In this document: positions 25,555 through 34,488 of the stretch, piece by piece
Numbering within the stretch: position 1 is the first letter of the stretch
Layout: each line of letters opens with the position of its first letter
Assembly: GCF_038023995.1 (NCBI RefSeq)
Contig: NZ_CP150660.1
Span: 2,044,501-2,108,500 of the forward strand
Length of the DNA: 64,000 nt
Source: Polaribacter atrinae
GTDB taxonomy: Bacteria > Bacteroidota > Bacteroidia > Flavobacteriales > Flavobacteriaceae
Reading direction: 5' to 3'
Translations under genes and position numbers: made by a program
Notes under the pieces: generated by a model
Database searches by the model: none
Told to the model about the DNA's origin: nothing
Seen by the model: the letters and a program-made list of their open reading frames with translations, nothing else

Positions 25555-26553
25555 ATGAAAACAACACTAAAAAGTGCCATTTTTGATAAAAACATATTAG
25601 TAAAATCATTTCAAAAAAATTTTAAAACGCCTAATTACACAGAAGAAACAACTGAGATAAATAACAATAGTCTAAAAGGAACACAAACAGAAATTTGTAT
25701 TAATGGTTTAAGAATTATAATAAGAGATCTTAAGACAGAAAATTATAATATAGATGTACAGCATGATTTTCCTTTATTTAAATTACAATTTGAAATAGAA
25801 GGTTATAGCCATTATGTACCCTTAAATTCATCGCAAACAGAAATTTTTATTCCAGATGCACATTATAACTTATTTTACTTACCAGAAGTTAATGGCAATC
25901 TAAATTATAAAACAAAAAGTAGAAAAACCTTAGAAATACTTTTTACAGAACAATATCTGAAGGATATTATTGGCTCCAATTTTAAACAAATACTACACAA
26001 ATTAGGTGCAGCCATCTCTAATAAAACCCCATTTTTAATGTGGAAAAAGAGCAAGCCAATATCCATAGAATTAAAAAAACATATTAATCAAATTATAAAT
26101 TGTAAGTATCCTGATGATTTAAAAAAAGCATATTTAGAAGCAAAAATAAACGAATTGTTGATACAGTTATTAGCTAAAACCAATGAAGAAAATTATGAAA
26201 AAGAAAATAGCCTTTTACCTATAGAAGATTATAATAATATTCTAAAAATAAGTGAATACATACATATAAATCTAGAAAAATCTTTAACAATTACTGAATT
26301 AGCTGCAACAATAGGAGTAAATACATCTAAACTTAAACATGATTTTAAAGTAATATATGCTACAACAATTTTTAAGTATATAACTAAAAATAGAATGGAA
26401 AAGGCAAAAGAATTAATACTAGAAAAAAATTGTAATATAACAGAAGCGGCATATAAAGTTGGCTACAAACATTCACAACACTTTACGGTTGCATTTAAAA
26501 AGATTTATGGCTATTTACCTAGCAAATTAACAGATTTAAACACCTTTAAATAA
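25555..26553 (+). CDS. AraC family transcriptional regulator
   Basis: A 332-residue regulator. The N-terminal 220 residues form an unassigned ligand or dimer domain (LFKLQFEIEGYSHYVPL). The C-terminal double helix-turn-helix covers about 230-330: SLTITELAATIGVNTSKLKHDFKVIY is the first HTH, and the AraC signature NITEAAYKVGYKHSQHFTVAFKKIYGYLPSKL the second. It is transcribed divergently from the TonB siderophore receptor, an arrangement usual for AraC activators of siderophore uptake such as the PchR type. I infer that it controls the receptor and esterase in response to the imported ferric complex. Codon use matches its neighbours. Confidence 0.92.
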   Translation: MKTTLKSAIFDKNILVKSFQKNFKTPNYTEETTEINNNSLKGTQTEICINGLRIIIRDLKTENYNIDVQHDFPLFKLQFEIEGYSHYVPLNSSQTEIFIPDAHYNLFYLPEVNGNLNYKTKSRKTLEILFTEQYLKDIIGSNFKQILHKLGAAISNKTPFLMWKKSKPISIELKKHINQIINCKYPDDLKKAYLEAKINELLIQLLAKTNEENYEKENSLLPIEDYNNILKISEYIHINLEKSLTITELAATIGVNTSKLKHDFKVIYATTIFKYITKNRMEKAKELILEKNCNITEAAYKVGYKHSQHFTVAFKKIYGYLPSKLTDLNTFK

Positions 26554-26611
26554 GAGGGATACAAGAACTTGAATTACTTTAAAAAACATATTAAAAATAT
26601 GCCTAAAAAAA

Positions 26612-28795
26612 CTATTCATCCTCTACAAAATCTAAATCTAACACATTAAAATTATTGGCTGCTTTTACTAATAAAGTAGAGCCAATAGTTTCGAACAAAT
26701 CATTTGTTTTAAGAATAAATTGAGCTTGTTTTTCTATTTTATAATTAGGTATTCCAACAACAGTTAAATCGGTAGATTTAGAATATTTTTTTATCAGATC
26801 GTAAAAAGGAATTTGATCTATAACATTCTCTACAATTACAATTTGTACTAACACCCTAAGATCTTCTACCAGTTTAGATATTTTTGCATGTATAATTTCA
26901 GGCCCCACATTATTATTATCTACAAATAAAACACGTATAGAAGTTTGATTCCATTTTGGAGCAGCAATAATGAAACGCGCAATATTTAGCATCATTTCTG
27001 CATTTTTACTATCAGTTTCTCTCCACCATAAATCGATTGTTTTATACCTACCAAATTTAGATTTTCTATCAAAATCTAGATACAATAAATTATAATCTAA
27101 ATAGAGTAGTGTTTCCGTCATTTCTGCATATTCAGATGAATCTTCGAGACCTTTTGGCCACCCCATCATAATCGTATTGGGCTCTACACCAGAAAAACCA
27201 AAAGTAGTTGCTATGTTGGTAATTCCTTTATATAAATTATTAACCTTTATCTGTCGAGCAAAAATACCCAAGTCATTATACATATCTTCTCTAACAACTT
27301 GTTCTCTCTTTTTTAGAGGAACTTTACTCTCTTTATCTACAATCAGTTTAAAGTTAGTAACCACACCTGTTTTACCAGAAACAGCTTTACTTAATTCTAA
27401 TAAATATCGTTGATGTTCACTGCTACCGCTAAAAAGAATAATGTTTGGGTTCCAATTAGTCTCAATATCGTGTTTTGTATCAATCCTCATCAATCCTTTA
27501 TTCACCACATTTTCCCAAACGCTTTTCCAGATATCTGTAGAATTTATTTTCACTTCCTTTCGCCTCAGCATAAAATACAAACCACTAATTACCGCCAAAG
27601 CAGCAATCATTGCAATCATGTCTAATTTAAACATCACTCCAAAACAAGCCACAAACCCTACCAACCCAATCCATCTTTTAATTTTAAAGGTGGGTTGAAA
27701 ATCTGGATTAGCCCAACTTTCTAGAAAATAAGATAGGTTAATAAAACCATAAGCAGTTAAATAAAACATAGAAACTACACGCGCAATAACATCTAATTCA
27801 CCAATTAAAATTCCGGCTTCTGCTATTAAAAATACCAGTAATAAAGCATTTACAGGCTCATTATTTTCACCCCTTCCCTTTGCAAAAAAACGAGGTGTTA
27901 CTTTATCTACAGACATGGCTTGTAAAATTCTTGGGCCGCCTAAAATTCCACCTAAAGCGGATGATAATGTTGCGCCCCAAACTCCAGCAATTACGGCAGG
28001 AGCAAAAAAGGCTATTTTCATTAAAATATTATAATCCGATTTTAAGACTTCAGAATCTATTGTATATGCTATAAAAACAGCCAATACCAAATACACAATT
28101 AAACCAACACCAATAGCGAGTAACGTACCTTTTGGAATAGAATTTTTAGGATCTTTTAAATCTCCGCTCATTGCTATTCCTGCAGTAAAACCAGTAACTG
28201 CGGGGAAAAATATAGCAAAAACAACCTCTAAAGGAACCGATCCTTCAGTAGAAAACATAGATACCGTTTGTGGTGTAAAATTATGTGACCCAAAAAAGAT
28301 GGAAACAATTGACAATACAATAGCTGCTAAAATAAAATATTGCGATTTTAAGGCTACAGATGTACTTATTAAAGCCAAAGCAGTAAGTAAAACTAAGGCA
28401 ATGGTTCCAGTGATTCTAAAATCATTTATCTCCATACCAAAGCCTAAATAGCTATTAAAACTTTCTGCAAAACCTATTAAATATAATGCGATAGAAAAAG
28501 CAGTACCAACATACAAAGCAATACCAATAGAACCACCAATTGGCACTCCCATACTTCTAGAAAGGACATAGTAAATTCCGCCTGCTCCTATTTTTTTATC
28601 AGTTGCAACAGAAGACACACTTAGCCCCGTTGAAATAGAAATTACATGTGCAATTATAATAATTAGAATAGCACCTAATAAACCAGCGTTTCCAACTACC
28701 CAACCGAGACGCATATACATAATTACTCCTAAAATTGTGAGTATTGACGGTGTAAAAACACCTGCAAATGTGCCGAATTTTTTAGTTTTTGACAT
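26612..28795 (-). CDS. SLC12-type cation-chloride cotransporter / APC-superfamily permease
   Basis: A 727-residue membrane protein. The N-terminal 430 residues form a 12-helix APC-superfamily transporter, starting GTFAGVFTPSILTILGVIMYMRLGWVVGNAG. That opening, with GAGGIYYVLSRSMG and FFPAVTGFTAGIAMSGDLKDPKNSIPKGT, is characteristic of Na-K-Cl (SLC12) cotransporters. A cytosolic C-terminal domain of about 290 residues (NWNPNIILFSGSSEH; FSGVEPNTIMMGWP) is also of SLC12 type. Transported ions cannot be settled from sequence; bacterial members have been linked to amino acid or cation transport. It is a single gene, convergent with the AraC gene, with no obvious terminator between. Confidence 0.87.
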   Translation of the reverse strand: MSKTKKFGTFAGVFTPSILTILGVIMYMRLGWVVGNAGLLGAILIIIIAHVISISTGLSVSSVATDKKIGAGGIYYVLSRSMGVPIGGSIGIALYVGTAFSIALYLIGFAESFNSYLGFGMEINDFRITGTIALVLLTALALISTSVALKSQYFILAAIVLSIVSIFFGSHNFTPQTVSMFSTEGSVPLEVVFAIFFPAVTGFTAGIAMSGDLKDPKNSIPKGTLLAIGVGLIVYLVLAVFIAYTIDSEVLKSDYNILMKIAFFAPAVIAGVWGATLSSALGGILGGPRILQAMSVDKVTPRFFAKGRGENNEPVNALLLVFLIAEAGILIGELDVIARVVSMFYLTAYGFINLSYFLESWANPDFQPTFKIKRWIGLVGFVACFGVMFKLDMIAMIAALAVISGLYFMLRRKEVKINSTDIWKSVWENVVNKGLMRIDTKHDIETNWNPNIILFSGSSEHQRYLLELSKAVSGKTGVVTNFKLIVDKESKVPLKKREQVVREDMYNDLGIFARQIKVNNLYKGITNIATTFGFSGVEPNTIMMGWPKGLEDSSEYAEMTETLLYLDYNLLYLDFDRKSKFGRYKTIDLWWRETDSKNAEMMLNIARFIIAAPKWNQTSIRVLFVDNNNVGPEIIHAKISKLVEDLRVLVQIVIVENVIDQIPFYDLIKKYSKSTDLTVVGIPNYKIEKQAQFILKTNDLFETIGSTLLVKAANNFNVLDLDFVEDE

Positions 28796-29063
28796 TCCTT
28801 AAACCCTGTTTATTAAAATAAAGTAATCTGAATATGACTTTTTGAATTCATCAATTTTCTCTACTGCAAGATATTAATAATTACTCAGCCTAAAAGCTAA
28901 GTTAAAATGGCAATACCTCAACAAGATACTTCATTTGCTTGTTTTAAAACACACACTTTTAAAGCTTCTAAAACCTTACTTTCTCTTTTTTTAGTTAACC
29001 AAATGGTTCATAATTTTCAAAAAAATATAAATGAAATATGCTTAACTTTTTTTAAACAAACAA

Positions 29064-29360
29064 TTACTTATTTAACTTACTTTTTATCGACTTAATAGCT
29101 ACCAATCCTAATATTCCTCCTAAAAGAGAAACCATACAATTGATACTAAAAAGTATCCCATGAAACATTCCATTTTCCATGACAGATTGCGGATTAAAGC
29201 CTAATCGTCCAAATGATTTAATAAAAAAAACACTTCCAAAAACGCCAGCAATGGTATTCCCTACAATTCCAAAAGAATACTTTTTATAAATAATACCCAT
29301 ACTAATCGCTCCGATTATTCCTATTAAAATACTAAGCAAAGAAATTAATGTTTCTGTCAT
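29064..29360 (-). CDS. Small membrane protein, GlsB/YeaQ-like in appearance
   Basis: A 98-residue protein with three hydrophobic segments (about 5-25, 30-50, 68-92). Gly-rich repeats (LIGIIGAISMG, GNTIAGVFGSVFF, LLGGILGLVAIKSIK) recall the transglycosylase-associated GlsB/YeaQ membrane proteins, though I cannot assign the family with confidence. It starts at ATG 29360, 102 bp after the cydB stop on the same strand, so it may be a distal member of the cydAB transcript. It contains one Cys (NCMVSLLGG) and no charged catalytic residues. Function unknown. Confidence 0.65.
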   Translation of the reverse strand: MTETLISLLSILIGIIGAISMGIIYKKYSFGIVGNTIAGVFGSVFFIKSFGRLGFNPQSVMENGMFHGILFSINCMVSLLGGILGLVAIKSIKSKLNK

Positions 29361-29462
29361 GGTATATTATTTAAATCTAGGAGTGTCTAAGAAACAAATC
29401 CCAACCATTTTTTTAAAGATTTATCCGAAGAAAATATTCCTGGTGCTGTCATACAAATAGAA

Positions 29463-30536
29463 CTAATGCCCATAATCCATTTTATCTACTTTACCACCCT
29501 TTAATCTTTTTTGAATAATTGAATAAACTACTATTAAGATAATACCAATAATCCCCCAAATAAACGCCACAGACAAACCGTATTCTGGTGCGGCAGTATT
29601 GTATATAGTAAGTGGTTCATGAACATCATTAACAGAAGGTAAAATAACGGGAAACAAAGAAGCCAAAGAAGAGGTAATTCCTCCTAAAATTAATAAAGTT
29701 GATAACCAAAAAGCATGAACATCTTTTTTAATTTTTTTGATAAAGAACAAGCCAATTAATCCTGTAAAATACAGAATAGGAAATACAATTAAATAAGGTT
29801 TATCAACAAAATTATTTAAAGAATCTGGATTCACTATTTGCCAAACAAATAAAGAAAATACAGTAAGTATAGCCAAGGCAATATTCAACTTAAAAATAAC
29901 ACCTTTCAATTTTAAATTGATAGATGAATTGGTTTTTAAAATTACCCAATTAGCACCATGTATTGCCAAAGTAACCACAGAAATAAAACCGATAATGATA
30001 GTAAACCAATCGATTATACCTGGCGTTTCGCTTATCGGACTAAAACTGCTATCCCATAATGGCAAAAAAAAATAATGTCCTTCATAAACAGAAATACCAT
30101 TTTCTACACCTCCTAGATTTACACCTCTTACAATATTACCTAAAGCAATACCAAAAAACAAGGCTAACAACAAACTAGAAACTCCAAAGGAAACATCCCA
30201 AATGTCTTTCCACATTTGATATTTAAATTGACCTCTGAACTCTAACCCCATAGCTCTAAAAATAATCAACCACAAAACGATGATTAAGGGTAAGTAGAAC
30301 CCACTAAAAACGGATGCGTAAAAAGTAGGAAAAGCCATAAACAGCATTCCACCCGCAGCCACTAACCAAACCTCATTAGAATCCCAAAATAAACCTGCAG
30401 ATTTTGTAATTACTTCTTTGTCATTTTCCTTTTTAGCAAAAAACAAATGAATGATTCCTGTTCCAAAATCATATCCGTCTAAAACAAAAAAGATGCCTAA
30501 AACAGTTGCTATTATAATGTACCAAAATATTTCCAT
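29463..30536 (-). CDS. cydB: Cytochrome bd oxidase subunit II
   Basis: A 357-residue polytopic subunit of the cytochrome bd quinol oxidase, which reduces oxygen to water with high affinity. The family start is clear (EIFWYIIIATVLGIFFVLDGYDFGTGIIHLFFAK), as is the SNEVWLVAAGGMLFMAFPTFYA block; both are conserved around helices 1 and 2. It follows cydA by 3 bp and is surely co-transcribed. Nine hydrophobic segments are visible. No CydX-like single-helix peptide is evident in the 102 bp downstream. Expression is likely set by the dyad promoter upstream of cydA. Confidence 0.95.
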   Translation of the reverse strand: MEIFWYIIIATVLGIFFVLDGYDFGTGIIHLFFAKKENDKEVITKSAGLFWDSNEVWLVAAGGMLFMAFPTFYASVFSGFYLPLIIVLWLIIFRAMGLEFRGQFKYQMWKDIWDVSFGVSSLLLALFFGIALGNIVRGVNLGGVENGISVYEGHYFFLPLWDSSFSPISETPGIIDWFTIIIGFISVVTLAIHGANWVILKTNSSINLKLKGVIFKLNIALAILTVFSLFVWQIVNPDSLNNFVDKPYLIVFPILYFTGLIGLFFIKKIKKDVHAFWLSTLLILGGITSSLASLFPVILPSVNDVHEPLTIYNTAAPEYGLSVAFIWGIIGIILIVVYSIIQKRLKGGKVDKMDYGH

Positions 30537-30539
30537 AGT

Positions 30540-31871
30540 TTAATGTTTTTGAAGTTTAGGACCTTCGTTGATTGTTTTACCAACTAAAACTAAAAATAAT
30601 AGTCCTAGTAACATATACAAAGCCACAAAACCCAATAAAGTAAATAAGGTATTACCAGATGATACTGTCGGAGAAACACCATCGCTTGTTTTTAACAGAC
30701 CATACACTAAATACGGTTGTCTACCAAGTTCTGCCGTATACCAACCTGTAATATTTGCGATGTATGGAAACGGAACTAAAAACATAATAAACCAAAGTAA
30801 TGGCTTAAAGGTATACAACTTTTTTCGCCATAGAAAGAAAAGCGCCAAAGCCATAATACCAATAAATATGGTACCTAAACCAACCATAATATGGTAGGAA
30901 TAGTAAAGAGCCGGAATATTATCTGGCAATTCTTCTTCTTTAAACTGGTCCATTCCAGGAATTTGTTTATTCCAATCTTGATGGGTTAAAAAACTTAAAA
31001 TATTCGGAACTGCAATTTTATTATCTAATTTTTTTTCTACCATATTGGGCTGTCCAATCAACACAATTTCTGCTCCAGCTTCTTCTGTTTCAAAAATCCC
31101 TTCCATGGCAGCAAAAGCCGCTGGCTGATATTTTGCAACGTTTTTAGCATTCCAGTCTCCTGTAGGGAAAGCCACTAAAAGGCTAGAAATTAATCCGAAA
31201 ACCACACCTGTTTTTAAAAATAACTTCCCGTATTCTACTTGTTTTTTTCTTAAAATATAAAAAGCACCAATACTTGCTACCACAAAAGATGAGGTTACCA
31301 CAGATGCCATTTGATTGTGTAAAAAAGCAGGTAACAACCATGGGTTGGTAAAAAGAGCAGAGAAATTTTCTAACACAAATTTTCCATTCTCTAAAATTTC
31401 GTAACCAACTGGGTGTTGCATCCAAGCATTGGTAGCTAAAATAAACCAACCACTTGCCCAAGAACCCAAAAACACTAAGAAACCTGTTAAGAAATGTAAT
31501 TTCTGTCCCATTAGTTTTTCACCAAAAATAAAGAGTGCTAAAAAGGAAGATTCTAAAAAGAATGAAAACAGGCCTTCCATAGCTAAAGTTTGACCAATAA
31601 TTCCGCCTGTAAGCTCAGAAAATTTTGCCCAATTGGTACCAAATTGAAACTCCATTGGAATTCCCGTTATAACACCCATTGTAAAATTAATTGCAAAAAT
31701 CTTCATCAAAAATTTTGCAGCATTATTGTACTTTTCATTATTATTTCTTAGATATTTCCATTTATAATAAACGATCAGCAATGAGAGCCCCATTGTTAAT
31801 TGCGGAAATATGTAGTGAAAGGTGATAGTAAATGCAAATTGCAACCTATCATAAAAGATCATGTCTTCCAT
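30540..31871 (-). CDS. cydA: Cytochrome bd oxidase subunit I
   Basis: A 443-residue catalytic subunit carrying haems b558, b595 and d. Seen: the N-terminal FYDRLQFAFTITFHYIFPQLTMG with the conserved His19, GIPMEFQFGTNWAKFSELTGGIIGQTLAMEGLFSFFLESSFLALFIFGE, and WYTAELGRQPYLVYGLLKT with the GRQP motif. The length is that of the short Q-loop form. It is first in an operon with cydB. Its promoter (31905-31948) has the shared Crp/Fnr-type layout. It is divergent from a TlpA-like thioredoxin whose promoter carries a matching dyad, so the two may be co-regulated. Confidence 0.96.
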   Translation of the reverse strand: MEDMIFYDRLQFAFTITFHYIFPQLTMGLSLLIVYYKWKYLRNNNEKYNNAAKFLMKIFAINFTMGVITGIPMEFQFGTNWAKFSELTGGIIGQTLAMEGLFSFFLESSFLALFIFGEKLMGQKLHFLTGFLVFLGSWASGWFILATNAWMQHPVGYEILENGKFVLENFSALFTNPWLLPAFLHNQMASVVTSSFVVASIGAFYILRKKQVEYGKLFLKTGVVFGLISSLLVAFPTGDWNAKNVAKYQPAAFAAMEGIFETEEAGAEIVLIGQPNMVEKKLDNKIAVPNILSFLTHQDWNKQIPGMDQFKEEELPDNIPALYYSYHIMVGLGTIFIGIMALALFFLWRKKLYTFKPLLWFIMFLVPFPYIANITGWYTAELGRQPYLVYGLLKTSDGVSPTVSSGNTLFTLLGFVALYMLLGLLFLVLVGKTINEGPKLQKH

Positions 31872-31904
31872 ATTAAAAATACTTGTTATATTTATTAAGA
31901 TCTA

Positions 31905-31948
31905 CAAAAATATACATTGCCATACGTTCCCTATGTAACATAAGTAGC
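31905..31948 (-). promoter_or_regulatory. Promoter of cydAB with Crp/Fnr-type dyad
   Basis: On the minus strand: GCTACTTATGTTAC (31948 down to 31935), 22 bp, then TATTTTTG (31912-31905), followed by the cydA ATG 34 bp later. The downstream half GTTAC and the spacer are the same as at the TolC operon; the upstream half is GCTAC instead of GTAAC. Confidence 0.75.
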
Positions 31949-32032
31949 TAAACCCATATTTTCCATTGGTAAATTTAAGAAAACAAGAACACATAGAGGC
32001 CTCTAATATTTAATATTACTTTAACATGATTG

Positions 32033-32076
32033 GCTACAAGAGATACGTCTGTTAGGCCTTATTTTATTTATGTTTG
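32033..32076 (+). promoter_or_regulatory. Promoter of the TlpA-like gene with Crp/Fnr-type dyad
   Basis: On the plus strand: GCTACAAGAGATAC (32033-32046), exactly 22 bp, then TATGTTTG (32069-32076). The upstream half GCTAC is identical to that at cydA, and the downstream half GATAC differs from GTTAC at one base. By itself this dyad is weak; the identical spacing is what supports it. Confidence 0.6.
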
Positions 32077-32150
32077 TACGCCTTGTAAAGGTAAAATATT
32101 CAGTATAAATTATAGCGAGAAAGAAATAAGTTTTATTAAAAATCACTAAA

Positions 32151-32756
32151 ATGAAAAAAAATAAAAACACAAAGAAAACGTGGATCCAGAACGGAGTTTT
32201 TGTATTAATACTTATTACACTTTACGCTACAGGTTTGCATACAGAAGTAATTGGTTTTGCACAACGAGGCGTATTAGCTACTGGCATAATGAACCCTGAT
32301 GTAAAGGAAATCACAAACAAAAAAAACTCTAAAACTATTTCTGAATACACAAAGGCAGATTTAAATATAAAGTTGATAGATAGCGATGGTAAAATTGTTT
32401 CTTTAGCAGACTTAAAAGATACAGTAATATTTCTAAATTATTGGGCAACCTGGTGTCCTCCTTGTATTGCAGAAATGCCTAGTATCAGTAAATTACATAA
32501 AGAAATGGGGAAAGATGTTGCTTTTATCCTCTTGTCTTTCGATAAAGATTTTGAAACTGCAAAGGCTTTTAATAAACGAAAAGATTATAATTTACCAATT
32601 TATACGCTTGCTACTAATTTGCCTGCAATGTTACAATCATCTGCTTTACCAACAACTTATATCATTGATCGTGACGGAAATATTGTATTAACACATGAGG
32701 GAATGGCCAATTACAACACAGATGAATTTAGAGTGTTTTTAGAAAATCTAAAATAA
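32151..32756 (+). CDS. TlpA/ResA-like membrane-anchored thioredoxin
   Basis: A 201-residue protein with an N-terminal signal anchor (about 11-30) and a periplasmic thioredoxin-fold domain from about residue 65. The redox motif is WATWCPPC (Cys102, Cys105), followed by an AlkA/ResA-like TTYIIDRDGNIV segment with the cis-proline at LPTTY. Such proteins reduce disulfides or keep apocytochrome c thiols reduced outside the cytoplasm. It is divergent from cydAB across a 279-bp gap that carries both promoters. The shared dyad layout suggests co-regulation with cytochrome bd and with the cytochrome c-trxA operon. Confidence 0.9.
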   Translation: MKKNKNTKKTWIQNGVFVLILITLYATGLHTEVIGFAQRGVLATGIMNPDVKEITNKKNSKTISEYTKADLNIKLIDSDGKIVSLADLKDTVIFLNYWATWCPPCIAEMPSISKLHKEMGKDVAFILLSFDKDFETAKAFNKRKDYNLPIYTLATNLPAMLQSSALPTTYIIDRDGNIVLTHEGMANYNTDEFRVFLENLK

Positions 32757-32797
32757 ATTCAAATTCCAAAAAACACACTTTTTAGATTATTGTTTCA

Positions 32798-33379
32798 TTA
32801 CTTCTTTACAAACTTCACAAACAATTCCATTTTTTGTCTGTTCGGATAAGAATTATAACATGCTGTAAAAATATCCAGATTAAAATAGGGATCGAAGTAG
32901 TTAATATACTCTTCTTTATTCCCACCAAAAGGTGGATGGTGCTCATTTAGTTTTGCATCGAAAAGTAATCCTACTAATTTCCCTTTCTCACCTAACAAAT
33001 GGTTCATTTTTAACGCATACTTTTCTCTTAAATCAGGATGTATTGCACAGAAAAAAGTTTGTTCAATAATCAAATCAAAAGTTTGATCTAACTCAAAAAA
33101 ATCACCTAATATTAATTGTGATTCCGGAAATCCTGCAACCCTATTTTTAATATTTACCAAAGCACTTTTAGCTAAATCTATTACATAAACATTGGTAAAA
33201 CCGTTGTTAAAAAGATATTCTGCTTCGTAAGAATTTCCACCACCTGGAATTAAAATTTTTAAGTCTTTATTTGTTAATTGATCAAAATATGTTTTTAAAG
33301 GAGGAGAAACAGCTCCTAAATCCCAACCAATTTTGTTTGTTTGATACTTATTTTCCCAAAAACTTTCAGATAAGTTCAT
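32798..33379 (-). CDS. TPMT family S-adenosylmethionine-dependent methyltransferase
   Basis: A 193-residue class I methyltransferase of the thiopurine methyltransferase family. Seen: the FWENKYQTNKIGWDLGAVSPPL opening, the SAM-binding LIPGGGNSYEAEYLFNNGF, VIDLAKSAL, and the substrate-side IEQTFFCAIHPDLREKYALKM. In bacteria this family methylates thiols, thiocyanate, halides, or selenium and tellurium compounds; the substrate here is unknown. It is a single gene, convergent with tlpA and divergent from nadA. Length and motifs are intact. Confidence 0.88.
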   Translation of the reverse strand: MNLSESFWENKYQTNKIGWDLGAVSPPLKTYFDQLTNKDLKILIPGGGNSYEAEYLFNNGFTNVYVIDLAKSALVNIKNRVAGFPESQLILGDFFELDQTFDLIIEQTFFCAIHPDLREKYALKMNHLLGEKGKLVGLLFDAKLNEHHPPFGGNKEEYINYFDPYFNLDIFTACYNSYPNRQKMELFVKFVKK

Positions 33380-33410
33380 TTTTTAGTTTATTATAACCAT
33401 AATTTAACAG

Positions 33411-33456
33411 AATGATGACAATCATTTTCCTACCAACAAAATAGAGTTTATATTTG
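33411..33456 (+). promoter_or_regulatory. Candidate nadA promoter with dyad
   Basis: AATGAT-GACA-ATCATT (33411-33426) is a perfect 6-bp-arm dyad containing TGA-N6-TCA. TATATTTG (33449-33456) matches the -7 element. The dyad centre is one base further from the box than in the four-promoter set, so membership in that regulon is doubtful. Confidence 0.5.
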
Positions 33457-33483
33457 CAACGTAGTTAATAATAAACACTTTTT

Positions 33484-34479
33484 ATGGAAACTTTAGTTAG
33501 TGCAAAAAAAAACCTCAACAAAAAAGGATTTTTAGATATTGAAACTCCTAATATTGATTATGTTAAGGAAATTTTGAAACTAAAAAAGGAGAAGAATGCA
33601 GTTCTTTTAGCGCATTATTATCAAATAGATGAAATTCAAGAAATTGCAGATTTTGTTGGTGATAGTTTGGCTTTAGCACAACAAGCTGCTAAAACAGATG
33701 CAGACATCATTGTTTTTGCAGGAGTTCATTTTATGGCAGAAACTGCAAAAATATTAAATCCTACTAAAAAAGTTTTATTACCAGACTTACTAGCAGGTTG
33801 TTCTTTGGCAGATTCTTGTCCGCCAGAACAATTTTCAGAATTTAAAAAGAAGCATCCAGATCATTTAGTTGTTACGTATATAAATTGCTCTGCAGAAATA
33901 AAAGCTTTAAGCGATTACGTTTGTACGTCTTCTAATGCTAGAAAAATTATTGATTCTATTCCGCAAGATCAACCTATTATTTTTGCTCCAGATAGAAATT
34001 TAGGAGATTATTTAAATAAAGAAACAGGACGAGAAATGTTGCTTTGGGATGGAGCTTGTATGGTTCATGAAGCTTTTTCTATGGAAAAACTGATAGATTT
34101 ATACAAAGAACACCCAGATGCAGAATTAATTGCGCATCCAGAATCTGAAGCACACATGCTTAAAGTTGCCAAATATATCGGTTCTACTTCTGGTCTTTTA
34201 AATCATGTAAAAAACAGCGATAAAAAGAAATTTATTGTTGCTACAGAAGCCGGAATTTTGTTTCAGATGCTACAAGAAAACCCTGATAAGATAATTATTC
34301 CTGCTCCAGCAAAAGAAGACAACACATGTGCTTGCAGTGAATGTGCTTACATGAAAATGAATACTTTAAAGAAATTATACTTGTGTTTAAAACACGAATT
34401 ACCAAATATAGAAGTGGAAGCAGAATTATGTAAAAAAGCAATAATTCCTATTAATAGAATGCTTGAGCTTTCTAAATAA
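33484..34479 (+). CDS. nadA: Quinolinate synthase
   Basis: A 331-residue [4Fe-4S] enzyme that condenses iminoaspartate and dihydroxyacetone phosphate into quinolinate, the NAD precursor. Three homologous Rossmann-like thirds are visible: [21 protein letters not shown], then [22 protein letters not shown], then [12 protein letters not shown]. Cluster ligands are expected from Cys106 ([11 protein letters not shown]), Cys192 ([10 protein letters not shown]) and a cysteine of the CACSEC block (282-287). It lies 9 bp before nadB, whose product supplies the iminoaspartate, so the pair is an operon. A candidate promoter with a dyad precedes it. Confidence 0.96.
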   Translation: METLVSAKKNLNKKGFLDIETPNIDYVKEILKLKKEKNAVLLAHYYQIDEIQEIADFVGDSLALAQQAAKTDADIIVFAGVHFMAETAKILNPTKKVLLPDLLAGCSLADSCPPEQFSEFKKKHPDHLVVTYINCSAEIKALSDYVCTSSNARKIIDSIPQDQPIIFAPDRNLGDYLNKETGREMLLWDGACMVHEAFSMEKLIDLYKEHPDAELIAHPESEAHMLKVAKYIGSTSGLLNHVKNSDKKKFIVATEAGILFQMLQENPDKIIIPAPAKEDNTCACSECAYMKMNTLKKLYLCLKHELPNIEVEAELCKKAIIPINRMLELSK

Positions 34480-34488
34480 CGCCTTAAA

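Noticed and set aside
28796..29063. Short plus-strand frame at 28907-29095 between the SLC12-type transporter and the small membrane protein.
   Set aside because: Overlaps the better minus-strand gene; no protein-like features, and the region is plain AT-rich spacer.
29387..29452. A 21-codon minus-strand frame after cydB (MTAPGIFSSDKSLKKW...), considered as a CydX-like peptide.
   Set aside because: No hydrophobic helix, no similarity to CydX, and very short.
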